From the NCBI GenBank assembly GCA_964513465.1, contig CAZEMR010000118.1:1-6252 (forward strand): a stretch of DNA of 6,252 nt. Direction: 5' to 3'. The notes under the pieces were generated by a model. That model worked only from the letters and a program-made list of their open reading frames with translations. It was not told the origin of the DNA and did no database searches. Shown one piece after another: positions 1 to 5,488 of the stretch (positions within the stretch are counted from its first letter, which is position 1; each line of letters opens with the position of its first letter). Made by a program: the position numbers and the translations under genes. The stretch is from CAZEMR01 sp964513465. GTDB lineage: Bacteria > Bacteroidota > Ignavibacteria > Kapaibacteriales > UBA2268.

Positions 1-2
1 CC

Positions 3-428
3 GTCACCACGCCCTACGCCTACGGCGCCTCCGACCCCGTAAACTTTGCCGACCCGACCGGCCTCGCGCCCGAGCGCGAGAAGCCGCGGCGGGACAGGGC
101 GCAGTATGTCGGGTCAATGCAGGAATCGATCGACTGCATTGAGCAGGCAAATCAGATAGATGCGATGATGAATGCTGCCCGGTACGAGCGATACGCAATG
201 ACCGCCGGCCCGGCAATGTTCGGGGCAGATTGGTATAGTTCTGTCTCCGCCCGGGAGTATTTAGCTGATTTGTCAGTTCAGTGCAGGTATTCCTTCATCC
301 TCGCTGACATGATGCTTGCTTGTTTTACGCAATCAGCCACAGATATTCCCCCGCGGAAATTTCCTGAAATGAACAAACCGGGATTCTTGCATTCATATTG
401 TTCAATTTCTCTGAGAATATTGCCGTAG
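3..428 (+). CDS. RHS-repeat protein, C-terminal end (5' truncated by window edge)
   Basis: Reading frame 3 enters from the left edge without a start. It encodes YAYGASDPVNFADPTGL at about nucleotides 15-65, the hallmark motif that closes the RHS core shell (YxYxxNDPxNxxDPxGL). In this family the core forms a cage around a variable C-terminal toxin that starts just after this motif. The tail here is about 120 residues (APEREKPRRD onward, then a Met/Ala-rich stretch), and I recognise no toxin fold in it. Base composition changes near 255-260. From 278 to the TAG at 426-428 the frame runs antisense through the end of hemY, so those last 50 codons may not be native sequence. The other two plus frames both stop at 262-268, which fits a lost or shifted natural end. 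The RHS assignment is firm; the true 3' end is not. No immunity gene follows on this strand. Confidence 0.72.
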   Translation, partial: VTTPYAYGASDPVNFADPTGLAPEREKPRRDRAQYVGSMQESIDCIEQANQIDAMMNAARYERYAMTAGPAMFGADWYSSVSAREYLADLSVQCRYSFILADMMLACFTQSATDIPPRKFPEMNKPGFLHSYCSISLRILP

Positions 429-1657
429 CCCAATTCATACTGAGGGATTGCTGTTCTCCATTTGAAAATCGCTCTGACATCGGGCGGGCGGTTGATTCCC
501 ATAATTGATACCAGGTCTTTGTAGGCCATATCAGCTATCTCGTCGTCGGATTTCAATGCATTGACTGGTTGCCGGCTTCCTCCGATAAATGTAGTGAATG
601 CAGTCCCGCCTTCGGGCGCTCGATTGGGGAATAAAGCAGAGCTCCAGATTGTGCCCAGTATATTCTTTTTTTCTTTTTCGGGAACAAGAAAGCCAAAGCC
701 GTCCAGCGGCATTCCGGCGGGATTGTCGCGATAGCCAAAGAAAGCAACCGCAACCGGTGGATAATATATTTCACGGTCGATGGGTGGCATGCCTTCGGGC
801 AAAGGTATAATTCTTAATGTATGAGCAGGGACAGTAAGCAGAAGCGATCGGGCGATAAATGTATATTTATTATGTTTGTCGGCTGCGATCAATTCCCATT
901 TGTCCTGTACTCTTCGGATGCTAATAACATCACAGTTGTAATGCAGGTGGTTTGCGAACATACCAGCAAGCGCTTTGGGGAATGTGTCGAGTCCATTAAT
1001 AAATGAAAACATTCTGGCCGATTGCTTTGATTTTTCACTGGCTTGTTTTCTTTTCTTAGCGCCAAGAATACTTCCTATGATTAAGCTTCCATATTCCTGT
1101 TCCAACTGATACAATTTCGGGAAAGCATATTTTGTGCTTAATTTTTCAGGTGTTCCGGCAAAAATCCCGGCCACAAAAGGATTGACTGCATAGTCGAGGA
1201 ATTCTCTTCCAAGTCGGCGGACGACAAAATCAGCCAGACTTTCGTCTACGCCTGCATCGCGTTTTTTGATAAATGGTTCTTTTGTAAGGCGAAATTTAGC
1301 AGCGGGAGAAAATAATTTTGTACGCAAAAATGCGGGTAGCCCGTTTGGGAGTGGTTCGAGTTCGCCGTTTTTGAGTATATACCGTTTTTTGGCGTCAGGA
1401 TTAGCATAGACCATTTGATCGATAATCCCCGCATCCTTGAATACCTCCGAGAGCAGAGGGGTGGTTTCCAAAGCGCTGTTCGGACCTTGCTCGGCCAGAA
1501 ATCCATCAATACGATTGCTCCGAACCGAACCGCCTGGTTGGGAGGTTTTCTCGATAATTTCGCAACTTATTCCTAATTTATTCAGGAAATGTGCCGAAGA
1601 TAGTCCCGAAATTCCTGCTCCGATAATCAGAACTGCTGTATTTATTGTTTTTTCCAT
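278..1657 (-). CDS. hemY: FAD-dependent protoporphyrinogen oxidase (HemY type, called hemG in some databases)
   Basis: This 459-residue flavoprotein should oxidise protoporphyrinogen IX to protoporphyrin IX, the step before iron insertion. The Rossmann motif GAGISG is at residues 13-18, with acidic E36 at the end of the second strand for the FAD ribose. PGGSVRS (41-47) and EQGPNS (56-61) follow. Near the C-terminus GLFISGNFRGGISVADCV is the second FAD-contact segment typical of the HemY/PPO family. The length is normal and no frameshift is seen. I chose the ATG at 1657 because it places the nucleotide-binding strand close to the N-terminus; an in-frame GTG at 1684 would add nine residues. The ATG lies inside the end of hemH (ATGGAAAAAACAATAA contains the hemH stop, 16-bp overlap), so translation is probably coupled. 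A weak GAG lies upstream as ribosome site. A coproporphyrinogen oxidase role (CgoX) is less likely because HemN is encoded two genes upstream. Confidence 0.95.
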   Translation of the reverse strand: MEKTINTAVLIIGAGISGLSSAHFLNKLGISCEIIEKTSQPGGSVRSNRIDGFLAEQGPNSALETTPLLSEVFKDAGIIDQMVYANPDAKKRYILKNGELEPLPNGLPAFLRTKLFSPAAKFRLTKEPFIKKRDAGVDESLADFVVRRLGREFLDYAVNPFVAGIFAGTPEKLSTKYAFPKLYQLEQEYGSLIIGSILGAKKRKQASEKSKQSARMFSFINGLDTFPKALAGMFANHLHYNCDVISIRRVQDKWELIAADKHNKYTFIARSLLLTVPAHTLRIIPLPEGMPPIDREIYYPPVAVAFFGYRDNPAGMPLDGFGFLVPEKEKKNILGTIWSSALFPNRAPEGGTAFTTFIGGSRQPVNALKSDDEIADMAYKDLVSIMGINRPPDVRAIFKWRTAIPQYELGYGNILREIEQYECKNPGLFISGNFRGGISVADCVKQASIMSARMKEYLH

Positions 1658-2619
1658 ACGCTCAATATAATTTGGTAAAGGCACTTTATAAATAATGGGT
1701 CCGTATTCAATGCCGGAATGCGGATAAATTTTTTAACTCCGGATTTCAGCGCAATATTTTTAAATAAAATATCCATTTCATAAAGAGTTTCCAAATTGTC
1801 GGCAGTGAAACTAACCGGAAACATAATCATAGTCTCACAGCCATGGCTTCCCAGTTCGGCGACCAGCCCCTCTGTGTCTGGCTCAAGCCACTTCGAGGGC
1901 CCGGCTTTGCTTTGAAACGAAAGATAATGCTCTACCGGCGATTCCAGCAACTGCATGATACCCGATACTGACTGCCTCGTTTGCCAAAGATATGGGTCGC
2001 CTTCGTCGGAAATTTTCTGTGGAATGCTGTGGGCACTGAATATCAGTGCTGTTTTCCGGGCATTTGATAAGTCTGATGTACATAAGTGGCTGTTGATAAT
2101 CCCAGCGCAGGCAGCGAGATAAGCCGGGTGATTCCGGAAATCCGGAATAATGCTGAAGTTCAGCGATTTATCGTATTTTTTCATCGCCCGGTGGAATTCT
2201 GCGATGGAAGATGCTGTGGTGGTATATGAATACTGCGGATACATTGGCAGTACGATTAATCTTTCTCCGTCTGGAATGCCGCGGATGGCGTCTTCGATTG
2301 ATGGTCTGGAATAACGCATTCCGATCCGGACGGAGGAATTTGAGTGCTTTGAAAGCAACTTTTCCAGCGCTGCAGCCTGATTGCGGCTGATTTCCAAAAG
2401 CGGCGATCCTCCGCCGATTAATTCATAATATTTTTTTGATTTTTTATATCGTGCTCCTGAGATGATTTCTGCCAGCAAAGGACGAAAGATTTTTCCACCT
2501 GGAATATTTATAATAAATGGATCGCAAAACAGATTCCTGAGAAATGGCCTGATTTCGTTTGGGGTTTCGGGCGCACCAAGATTTATCAGGAGAATATTTA
2601 ATCTATCCGGCTGCATCAT
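1642..2619 (-). CDS. hemH: Ferrochelatase
   Basis: HemH inserts Fe2+ into protoporphyrin IX to give protoheme. This 325-residue protein has the usual length of a bacterial ferrochelatase without a C-terminal extension. Motifs in order: LINLGAPETP (11-20), IGGGSPL (68-74), LPMYPQYSYTTTASS (124-138), FSAHSIPQKISDEGDPY (194-210) with the metal-inserting histidine H197, FQSKAGPSKWLEPDTE (235-250), and FTADNLETLYEMDI (271-284) with the acidic partner E277. The residue before the LE pair is Asn275, where many homologues have His or Cys; the position varies in the family. I see no cysteine cluster for a C-terminal 2Fe-2S centre. The start is ATGATG; the first ATG overlaps the hemN TGA by 4 bp (ATGA), a classic coupling arrangement, and the second ATG at 2616 is possible. 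The gene ends inside the start region of hemY. Confidence 0.97.
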   Translation of the reverse strand: MMQPDRLNILLINLGAPETPNEIRPFLRNLFCDPFIINIPGGKIFRPLLAEIISGARYKKSKKYYELIGGGSPLLEISRNQAAALEKLLSKHSNSSVRIGMRYSRPSIEDAIRGIPDGERLIVLPMYPQYSYTTTASSIAEFHRAMKKYDKSLNFSIIPDFRNHPAYLAACAGIINSHLCTSDLSNARKTALIFSAHSIPQKISDEGDPYLWQTRQSVSGIMQLLESPVEHYLSFQSKAGPSKWLEPDTEGLVAELGSHGCETMIMFPVSFTADNLETLYEMDILFKNIALKSGVKKFIRIPALNTDPLFIKCLYQIILSVWKKQ

Positions 2620-4007
2620 AGCGTCTTCGAATACATTTTTCGGGGAGGATTGTCTTTCAGGTATTTATCGAATACCATTGCGATATTGCGCACAATAAGC
2701 ATCCCGGCGCCGGATACCTCGATCTTATGCTGATTGCTGACGAGCAGACCGTCTTCGATAAAACCGTTGAGTTCGGTTATTTCCACCGAAAAATACTCGT
2801 CGAAATCAGTTCCGAATTTCTGATTAAATTCATTTTTACTTAAAAAACCGTTGCACATTAGCTGATTTATTACGTAACGGCGCATGATATCGTCATCATT
2901 AAGCATATAGCCTTTTTCGACAGGCAGTATCCCTTTATTAATCATCGAAAAATATTTTTCCTGAGATTTAGTATTCTGAGTATACATCCTCCGAAGTTGG
3001 CTGATCGCCGTGGTTCCCATTGCTATAACCTCAGTGCCGGATTTGGCGGTATATCCCTGAAAATTTCTATGCAGTGAATTATTCCTGAATGCCTTAGCAA
3101 GCTCGTCGCTCTCTTTTGCGAAATGGTCCATACCAATATAAATATAGCCTGCTTTGGTGGTTTTGTTAATAATCATATTCAGAATGTCAAGCTTTTCTTC
3201 GGAGTCGGGCAGCGCCTCGGCAGGCAATTGTTTTTGGTGGTGCATGATTTCCGGGAGGTATGCAAAATTATAAATCGCGAGCCTGTCCGGAGACATATCC
3301 AGTACTCGATCAAGCGTATCTTCGTATTCCGGCAGAGTTTGATAGGGCAGGCCATAGATCAGATCGAAATTAAGGGAGTGAAAATGCAAGCTTCTGATAT
3401 TTTTGACCAATTCTCGGATTTTCTGCTCCGGATGGATACGATTCACGGTTTTCTGAATCCGCGGATTCAAATCCTGAATGCCAAGGCTCAGGCGATTAAA
3501 CCCGGTTTGGCGAAGCGCGCTTAGATATTCGCCGCTAAGCAAGCGGGGATCGAGTTCTATGCTGATTTCGGAATCATCGGCAATATTAAAACTCTGTATG
3601 ATTTCATCAAAAATTGTCCTGATTTGACTGATCTCCAGATAATTCGGAGTGCCGCCGCCAAAATGGATCTGGACTACCTGCCTTGCGGTGTTGAGCATGC
3701 TCTTTAAAATTGTCATTTCTTTGATCAGGCAATTAATGTATTCATCCACTACGGCACGCCCGGGCGCCGGCAATGAATTGCAGCCGCAATATAGGCATTT
3801 CGATTTGCAGAATGGAATATGGAAGTACAGCGACAAATCTGGCTCGTCGGATTGATTGTTAGTTCGACTAAGCTCTGCGATATAATCATCCGGCCCGATC
3901 CCTTGGTGGAAGTATGGAGCGGTCGGATAGCTGGTATATCGCGGCCCGCGTCTTTCGTATCGTTTTAGTAAATCTTTGTTGATATTGAATTTAGTTGTGT
4001 TCGGCAT
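2616..4007 (-). CDS. hemN: Oxygen-independent coproporphyrinogen III dehydrogenase (radical SAM HemN)
   Basis: HemN decarboxylates two propionates of coproporphyrinogen III to vinyl groups, giving protoporphyrinogen IX without O2. The 463-residue product matches the true HemN class, close to the 457 residues of the E. coli enzyme, rather than the shorter HemW/heme chaperone class. Evidence: GPRYTSYPTA near the N-terminus (21-30), SLYFHIPFC followed by the cluster cysteines C67, C71, C74 and the extra C76 (CxxxCxxCxC), GGGTP for SAM binding (117-121), EISIELDPR (147-155), NRLSLGIQD (171-179), FDLIYGLP (214-221), GMDHFA (292-297) and LHRNFQGYT (312-320). The last two are HemN-specific. The C-terminal winged-helix part is present, ending near IVRNIAMVFDKYL. 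The gene begins 9 bp after hemE, which ends in a double TAA, and its TGA overlaps the hemH ATG. No strong Shine-Dalgarno precedes the ATG, which favours read-through from hemE. No oxygen-dependent HemF is present here. Confidence 0.97.
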   Translation of the reverse strand: MPNTTKFNINKDLLKRYERRGPRYTSYPTAPYFHQGIGPDDYIAELSRTNNQSDEPDLSLYFHIPFCKSKCLYCGCNSLPAPGRAVVDEYINCLIKEMTILKSMLNTARQVVQIHFGGGTPNYLEISQIRTIFDEIIQSFNIADDSEISIELDPRLLSGEYLSALRQTGFNRLSLGIQDLNPRIQKTVNRIHPEQKIRELVKNIRSLHFHSLNFDLIYGLPYQTLPEYEDTLDRVLDMSPDRLAIYNFAYLPEIMHHQKQLPAEALPDSEEKLDILNMIINKTTKAGYIYIGMDHFAKESDELAKAFRNNSLHRNFQGYTAKSGTEVIAMGTTAISQLRRMYTQNTKSQEKYFSMINKGILPVEKGYMLNDDDIMRRYVINQLMCNGFLSKNEFNQKFGTDFDEYFSVEITELNGFIEDGLLVSNQHKIEVSGAGMLIVRNIAMVFDKYLKDNPPRKMYSKTL

Positions 4008-4016
4008 TTCATGTTA

Positions 4017-5102
4017 TTATCTTATTCGAGAATATATTTTTGCGCTTTCTTCTTTAACTGTATCGACAAATTCGTGCACGCTGTCTACTGGTATATCGGG
4101 GAGTATACCATGGCCTAAGTTGGCGATATACTGGTCGAATTCAGAAAAACTGCTGATCATCGACGCCACATTTTCGCGGATTATTGAGCGATCTGCATAC
4201 AGAACCCCTGGATCGAGATTGCCCTGTATATTCGCGTTGCTTCCGAGCGCCGCTCTTGCCGCTTCCGGAGAGATCGTCCAGTCCAGTCCGAAGACATCCG
4301 AGCCTATGCCCGAGATTTGCCTGAGCCATTGTCCGGTGGATCGTGAAAAATAAATAGTATAAACTTCATTGGTTTTGATCGAATCGAAAATCTTTTTGGA
4401 ATATTGCCATGCGAATTCGGTGAATCCCGCATGATCGAGCAATCCTGCGGAGCTGTCGAAAATCTGAATGATCTTTACTCCGCGGTCTATCATAGCATGG
4501 CAGTAATCGATTATTGCATCGGTAATCTTTGATAGCAGTATGTGGAGCAAATCGGGTCTGCCGTAGCGAAGTTCTTTAAGGTTGCGATTTGTTTTCAGAT
4601 TTTTCCCATCTGTCATATATTTCGCCAGAGTAAACGGTGCACCCGCGAATCCGATGACGGGTATGCCGGAGGGGAGTTCCCGGTCGAGTATCCGGATAGC
4701 GTCGAGAGTATAATGCAGCTTTTCGAGCTGCATTTTTTCAAGGCCGAGAATACTCTCTTCGGTGGTCAGAGGATACTCGAATACAGGACCTTTGCCTTCG
4801 ATGAATTCGACCTTCATTCCCATAGCTTCGGGAATTATCATTATATCCGAGAAAACAATTGCCGCATCCATTTCGAATCTACGGATGGGTTGCAAGGAAA
4901 TTTCGACGGCTAACTCAGGAGTTTTATACATAGTCTGGAAATCATATTTACTTCGTATTGACTGATATTCCGGCAGGTAGCGTCCTGCCTGTCTCATTAT
5001 CCATACCGGCGCCCTAAAAGGTTTCTGACCGCTTAGCGTTTGTAACAGGATAGATTCGTTCTGATTGTTGGCCTGGCTGATATTCTTTGATTTCGTTTGC
5101 AT
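4017..5102 (-). CDS. hemE: Uroporphyrinogen decarboxylase
   Basis: HemE removes four acetate carboxyls from uroporphyrinogen III to give coproporphyrinogen III in the cytosol, with no cofactor. The 361-residue product carries the N-terminal family signature PVWIMRQAGRYLPEY (32-46) with R37 and R41, and FSDIMIIPEAMGM (84-96) with catalytic D86. It also has GFAGAPFTLAKYM (151-163) including Y162, QIFDSSAG (213-220), DWTISPEAAR (274-283), QGNLDPGVLY (293-302) and NLGHGILPDIPVDSV (328-342) with H331. All substrate-binding positions known from the human and bacterial enzymes appear to be present. The ATG at 5102 is the only Met before residue 36 and gives a normal N-terminus; the ribosome site is weak (GAG about 10 nt upstream). 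This is the first gene of the heme cassette and is divergent from the transporter remnant. The coding sequence contains a terminator-like hairpin on the opposite strand (4712-4738). Confidence 0.97.
   Translation of the reverse strand: MQTKSKNISQANNQNESILLQTLSGQKPFRAPVWIMRQAGRYLPEYQSIRSKYDFQTMYKTPELAVEISLQPIRRFEMDAAIVFSDIMIIPEAMGMKVEFIEGKGPVFEYPLTTEESILGLEKMQLEKLHYTLDAIRILDRELPSGIPVIGFAGAPFTLAKYMTDGKNLKTNRNLKELRYGRPDLLHILLSKITDAIIDYCHAMIDRGVKIIQIFDSSAGLLDHAGFTEFAWQYSKKIFDSIKTNEVYTIYFSRSTGQWLRQISGIGSDVFGLDWTISPEAARAALGSNANIQGNLDPGVLYADRSIIRENVASMISSFSEFDQYIANLGHGILPDIPVDSVHEFVDTVKEESAKIYSRIR
4712..4738 (+). terminator. Terminator-like hairpin antisense inside hemE
   Basis: A 9-bp perfect stem (AATGCAGCT at 4712-4720 with AGCTGCATT at 4726-4734) closes a TTTCG loop. 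An unbroken run of T continues through 4738 on the plus strand. It has the form of a Rho-independent terminator for plus-strand transcripts. On the hemE sense strand it encodes KMQLEKLHY, so it may be a coding accident. No plus-strand gene lies between the RHS tail and this point, so its natural client, if any, would be antisense RNA through the hem genes. Confidence 0.4.
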
Positions 5103-5138
5103 TTTTGTGCTCTAAACAGATAAATTAAAATTATTGAT

Positions 5139-5238
5139 AATATCGGGACATTTTGCAGATAATATACAAAAAATTCTGTGATTACCGATATTTTTACCAT
5201 AAAGATGATATTATATACTGGTTTGCTAATCCGATATT
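5139..5238. repeat. CCGATATT 8-mer, three copies at exact 46-bp steps
   Basis: CCGATATT occurs at 5185-5192 and 5231-5238 on the plus strand. Its reverse complement AATATCGG is at 5139-5146. All three starts are exactly 46 bp apart. They lie directly upstream of hemE, where its promoter should be. The copies may be protein-binding half-sites, but 46 bp is not a whole number of helical turns, and an A+T-rich region can give chance repeats. Confidence 0.35.
5210..5215 (-). promoter_or_regulatory. Candidate -10 element for the hemE operon
   Basis: On the minus strand this hexamer reads TATAAT, a perfect sigma70 -10 match, and would start transcription near 5203, about 100 nt before the hemE ATG. 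I see no good -35 hexamer at 16-18 bp. An alternative pair further upstream is TTGGAT (5276-5271) with GATAAT (5252-5247) at 18-bp spacing, built from the direct repeat. Which one is used cannot be decided from sequence. Confidence 0.3.
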
Positions 5239-5242
5239 GTTA

Positions 5243-5276
5243 ATGTATTATCCAATTAAATCGATGTATTATCCAA
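5243..5276. repeat. 13-bp direct repeat with 21-bp period, possible tandem operator
   Basis: ATGTATTATCCAA occurs at 5243-5255 and again at 5264-5276, identical over 13 bp. The 21-bp period is two turns of B-DNA, so two bound proteins would sit on the same face. On the minus strand each copy reads TTGGATAATACAT and contains GATAAT, so the repeat could also supply promoter elements for hemE. It lies between the candidate hemE -10 and the plus-strand promoter and could serve either direction. I cannot match it to a named regulator consensus; it is not a Fur box. Confidence 0.5.
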
Positions 5277-5326
5277 CCTGTTCAATTTGTATTCAAAAAT
5301 ACTCTTTAGGAGGGAAAATATCCACC

Positions 5327-5355
5327 TTGCATATTTTCCGGAAAATATGTATAAT
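5327..5355 (+). promoter_or_regulatory. Sigma70-like promoter facing the transporter remnant
   Basis: TTGCAT (5327-5332) and a perfect TATAAT (5350-5355) are separated by 17 bp, the optimal spacing. Transcription would begin near 5362, giving a leader of about 127 nt before the ATG at 5489. The -35 matches consensus at only three of six positions, and the spacer is filled by a perfect palindrome, so activity is probably controlled by a bound regulator. Confidence 0.6.
5330..5349. promoter_or_regulatory. Perfect 20-bp palindrome, operator-like
   Basis: CATATTTTCCGGAAAATATG is perfectly self-complementary over 20 bp. It starts inside the -35 hexamer and ends one base before the -10, so a dimeric protein bound here would compete with RNA polymerase or distort the spacer. 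A further half-site GGAAAATAT lies upstream at 5313-5321, 27 bp from the matching half at 5340. I do not recognise the consensus as that of a named regulator. With no loop it is unlikely to act as an RNA hairpin. Confidence 0.6.
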
Positions 5356-5367
5356 ATAACAGCCACC

Positions 5368-5381
5368 GGGGCGCTGGCCCC
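5368..5381 (+). other. Small G+C hairpin at the start of the plus-strand leader
   Basis: GGGGC (5368-5372) pairs with GCCCC (5377-5381) around a GCTG tetraloop, only a few nucleotides after the predicted transcription start. The following bases (TTCATCTCTTT) are pyrimidine-rich but not a clean T run, so it is a poor terminator on its own. It may stabilise the 5' end or be part of a structured leader. Confidence 0.35.
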
Positions 5382-5414
5382 TTCATCTCTTTAATTTCCG
5401 ATTGTTTTTTCGCT

Positions 5415-5451
5415 GCGACTGCGGACACCTTATTGTCTGCGGTAGCTTTTT
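5415..5451 (+). terminator. Rho-independent terminator or attenuator in the leader
   Basis: ACTGCGGACA (5418-5427) pairs with TGTCTGCGGT (5434-5443) over 10 pairs, two of them G-U, around the loop CCTTAT. After one mismatch, two more pairs (5415-5416 with 5445-5446) extend the stem. TTTTT follows at 5447-5451. The geometry is that of an intrinsic terminator on the plus strand. It lies downstream of the palindromic promoter and 37 bp before the transporter start codon. It would either attenuate transport-gene expression or end a free RNA of roughly 90 nt. Confidence 0.55.
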
Positions 5452-5488
5452 ATATTCGATTAAATAAATTATAAATAAGGATGTTACG

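Larger units (their letters stand above)
5103..5488. other. Divergent A+T-rich intergenic region between hemE and the transporter remnant
   Basis: These 386 bp separate two divergent transcription units. The first two thirds are strongly A+T-rich and carry repeated 8-mers, a 13-bp direct repeat and a palindromic promoter. The last third, from about 5361, is richer in G+C and contains two hairpins. A plus-strand frame of 68 codons (5153-5359, TTG start) has no credible ribosome site and a low-complexity Tyr/Ile-rich translation, so I do not call it a gene. Confidence 0.8.

Noticed and set aside
265..276. CTGATTTGTCAG inverted repeat just beyond the hemY stop, as operon terminator
   Set aside because: The stem is only 4 bp and no T run follows on the minus strand, so no terminator for the hem operon can be claimed.
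117..428. Independent small gene starting at ATG 117
   Set aside because: The frame is continuous with the RHS core motif upstream, so it is the tail of that protein, not a separate start.
278..2619. Coproporphyrin-dependent pathway (CgoX with CpfC)
   Set aside because: HemN is encoded in the same operon and no HemQ/ChdC is seen, so the protoporphyrin route is the simpler reading.
2616..4007. HemW-type heme chaperone instead of HemN
   Set aside because: The GPRYTSYPTA, GMDHFA and LHRNFQGYT motifs and the 463-residue length match true HemN.
5308..5313. Perfect AGGAGG Shine-Dalgarno sequence on the plus strand
   Set aside because: No ATG or GTG lies at a usable distance. The nearest TTG (5327) opens only ten codons and belongs to the -35 element.
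5153..5359. Plus-strand 68-codon frame in the intergenic region
   Set aside because: It has a TTG start, no ribosome site and a low-complexity A+T-driven translation, and it covers the repeats and promoter elements.
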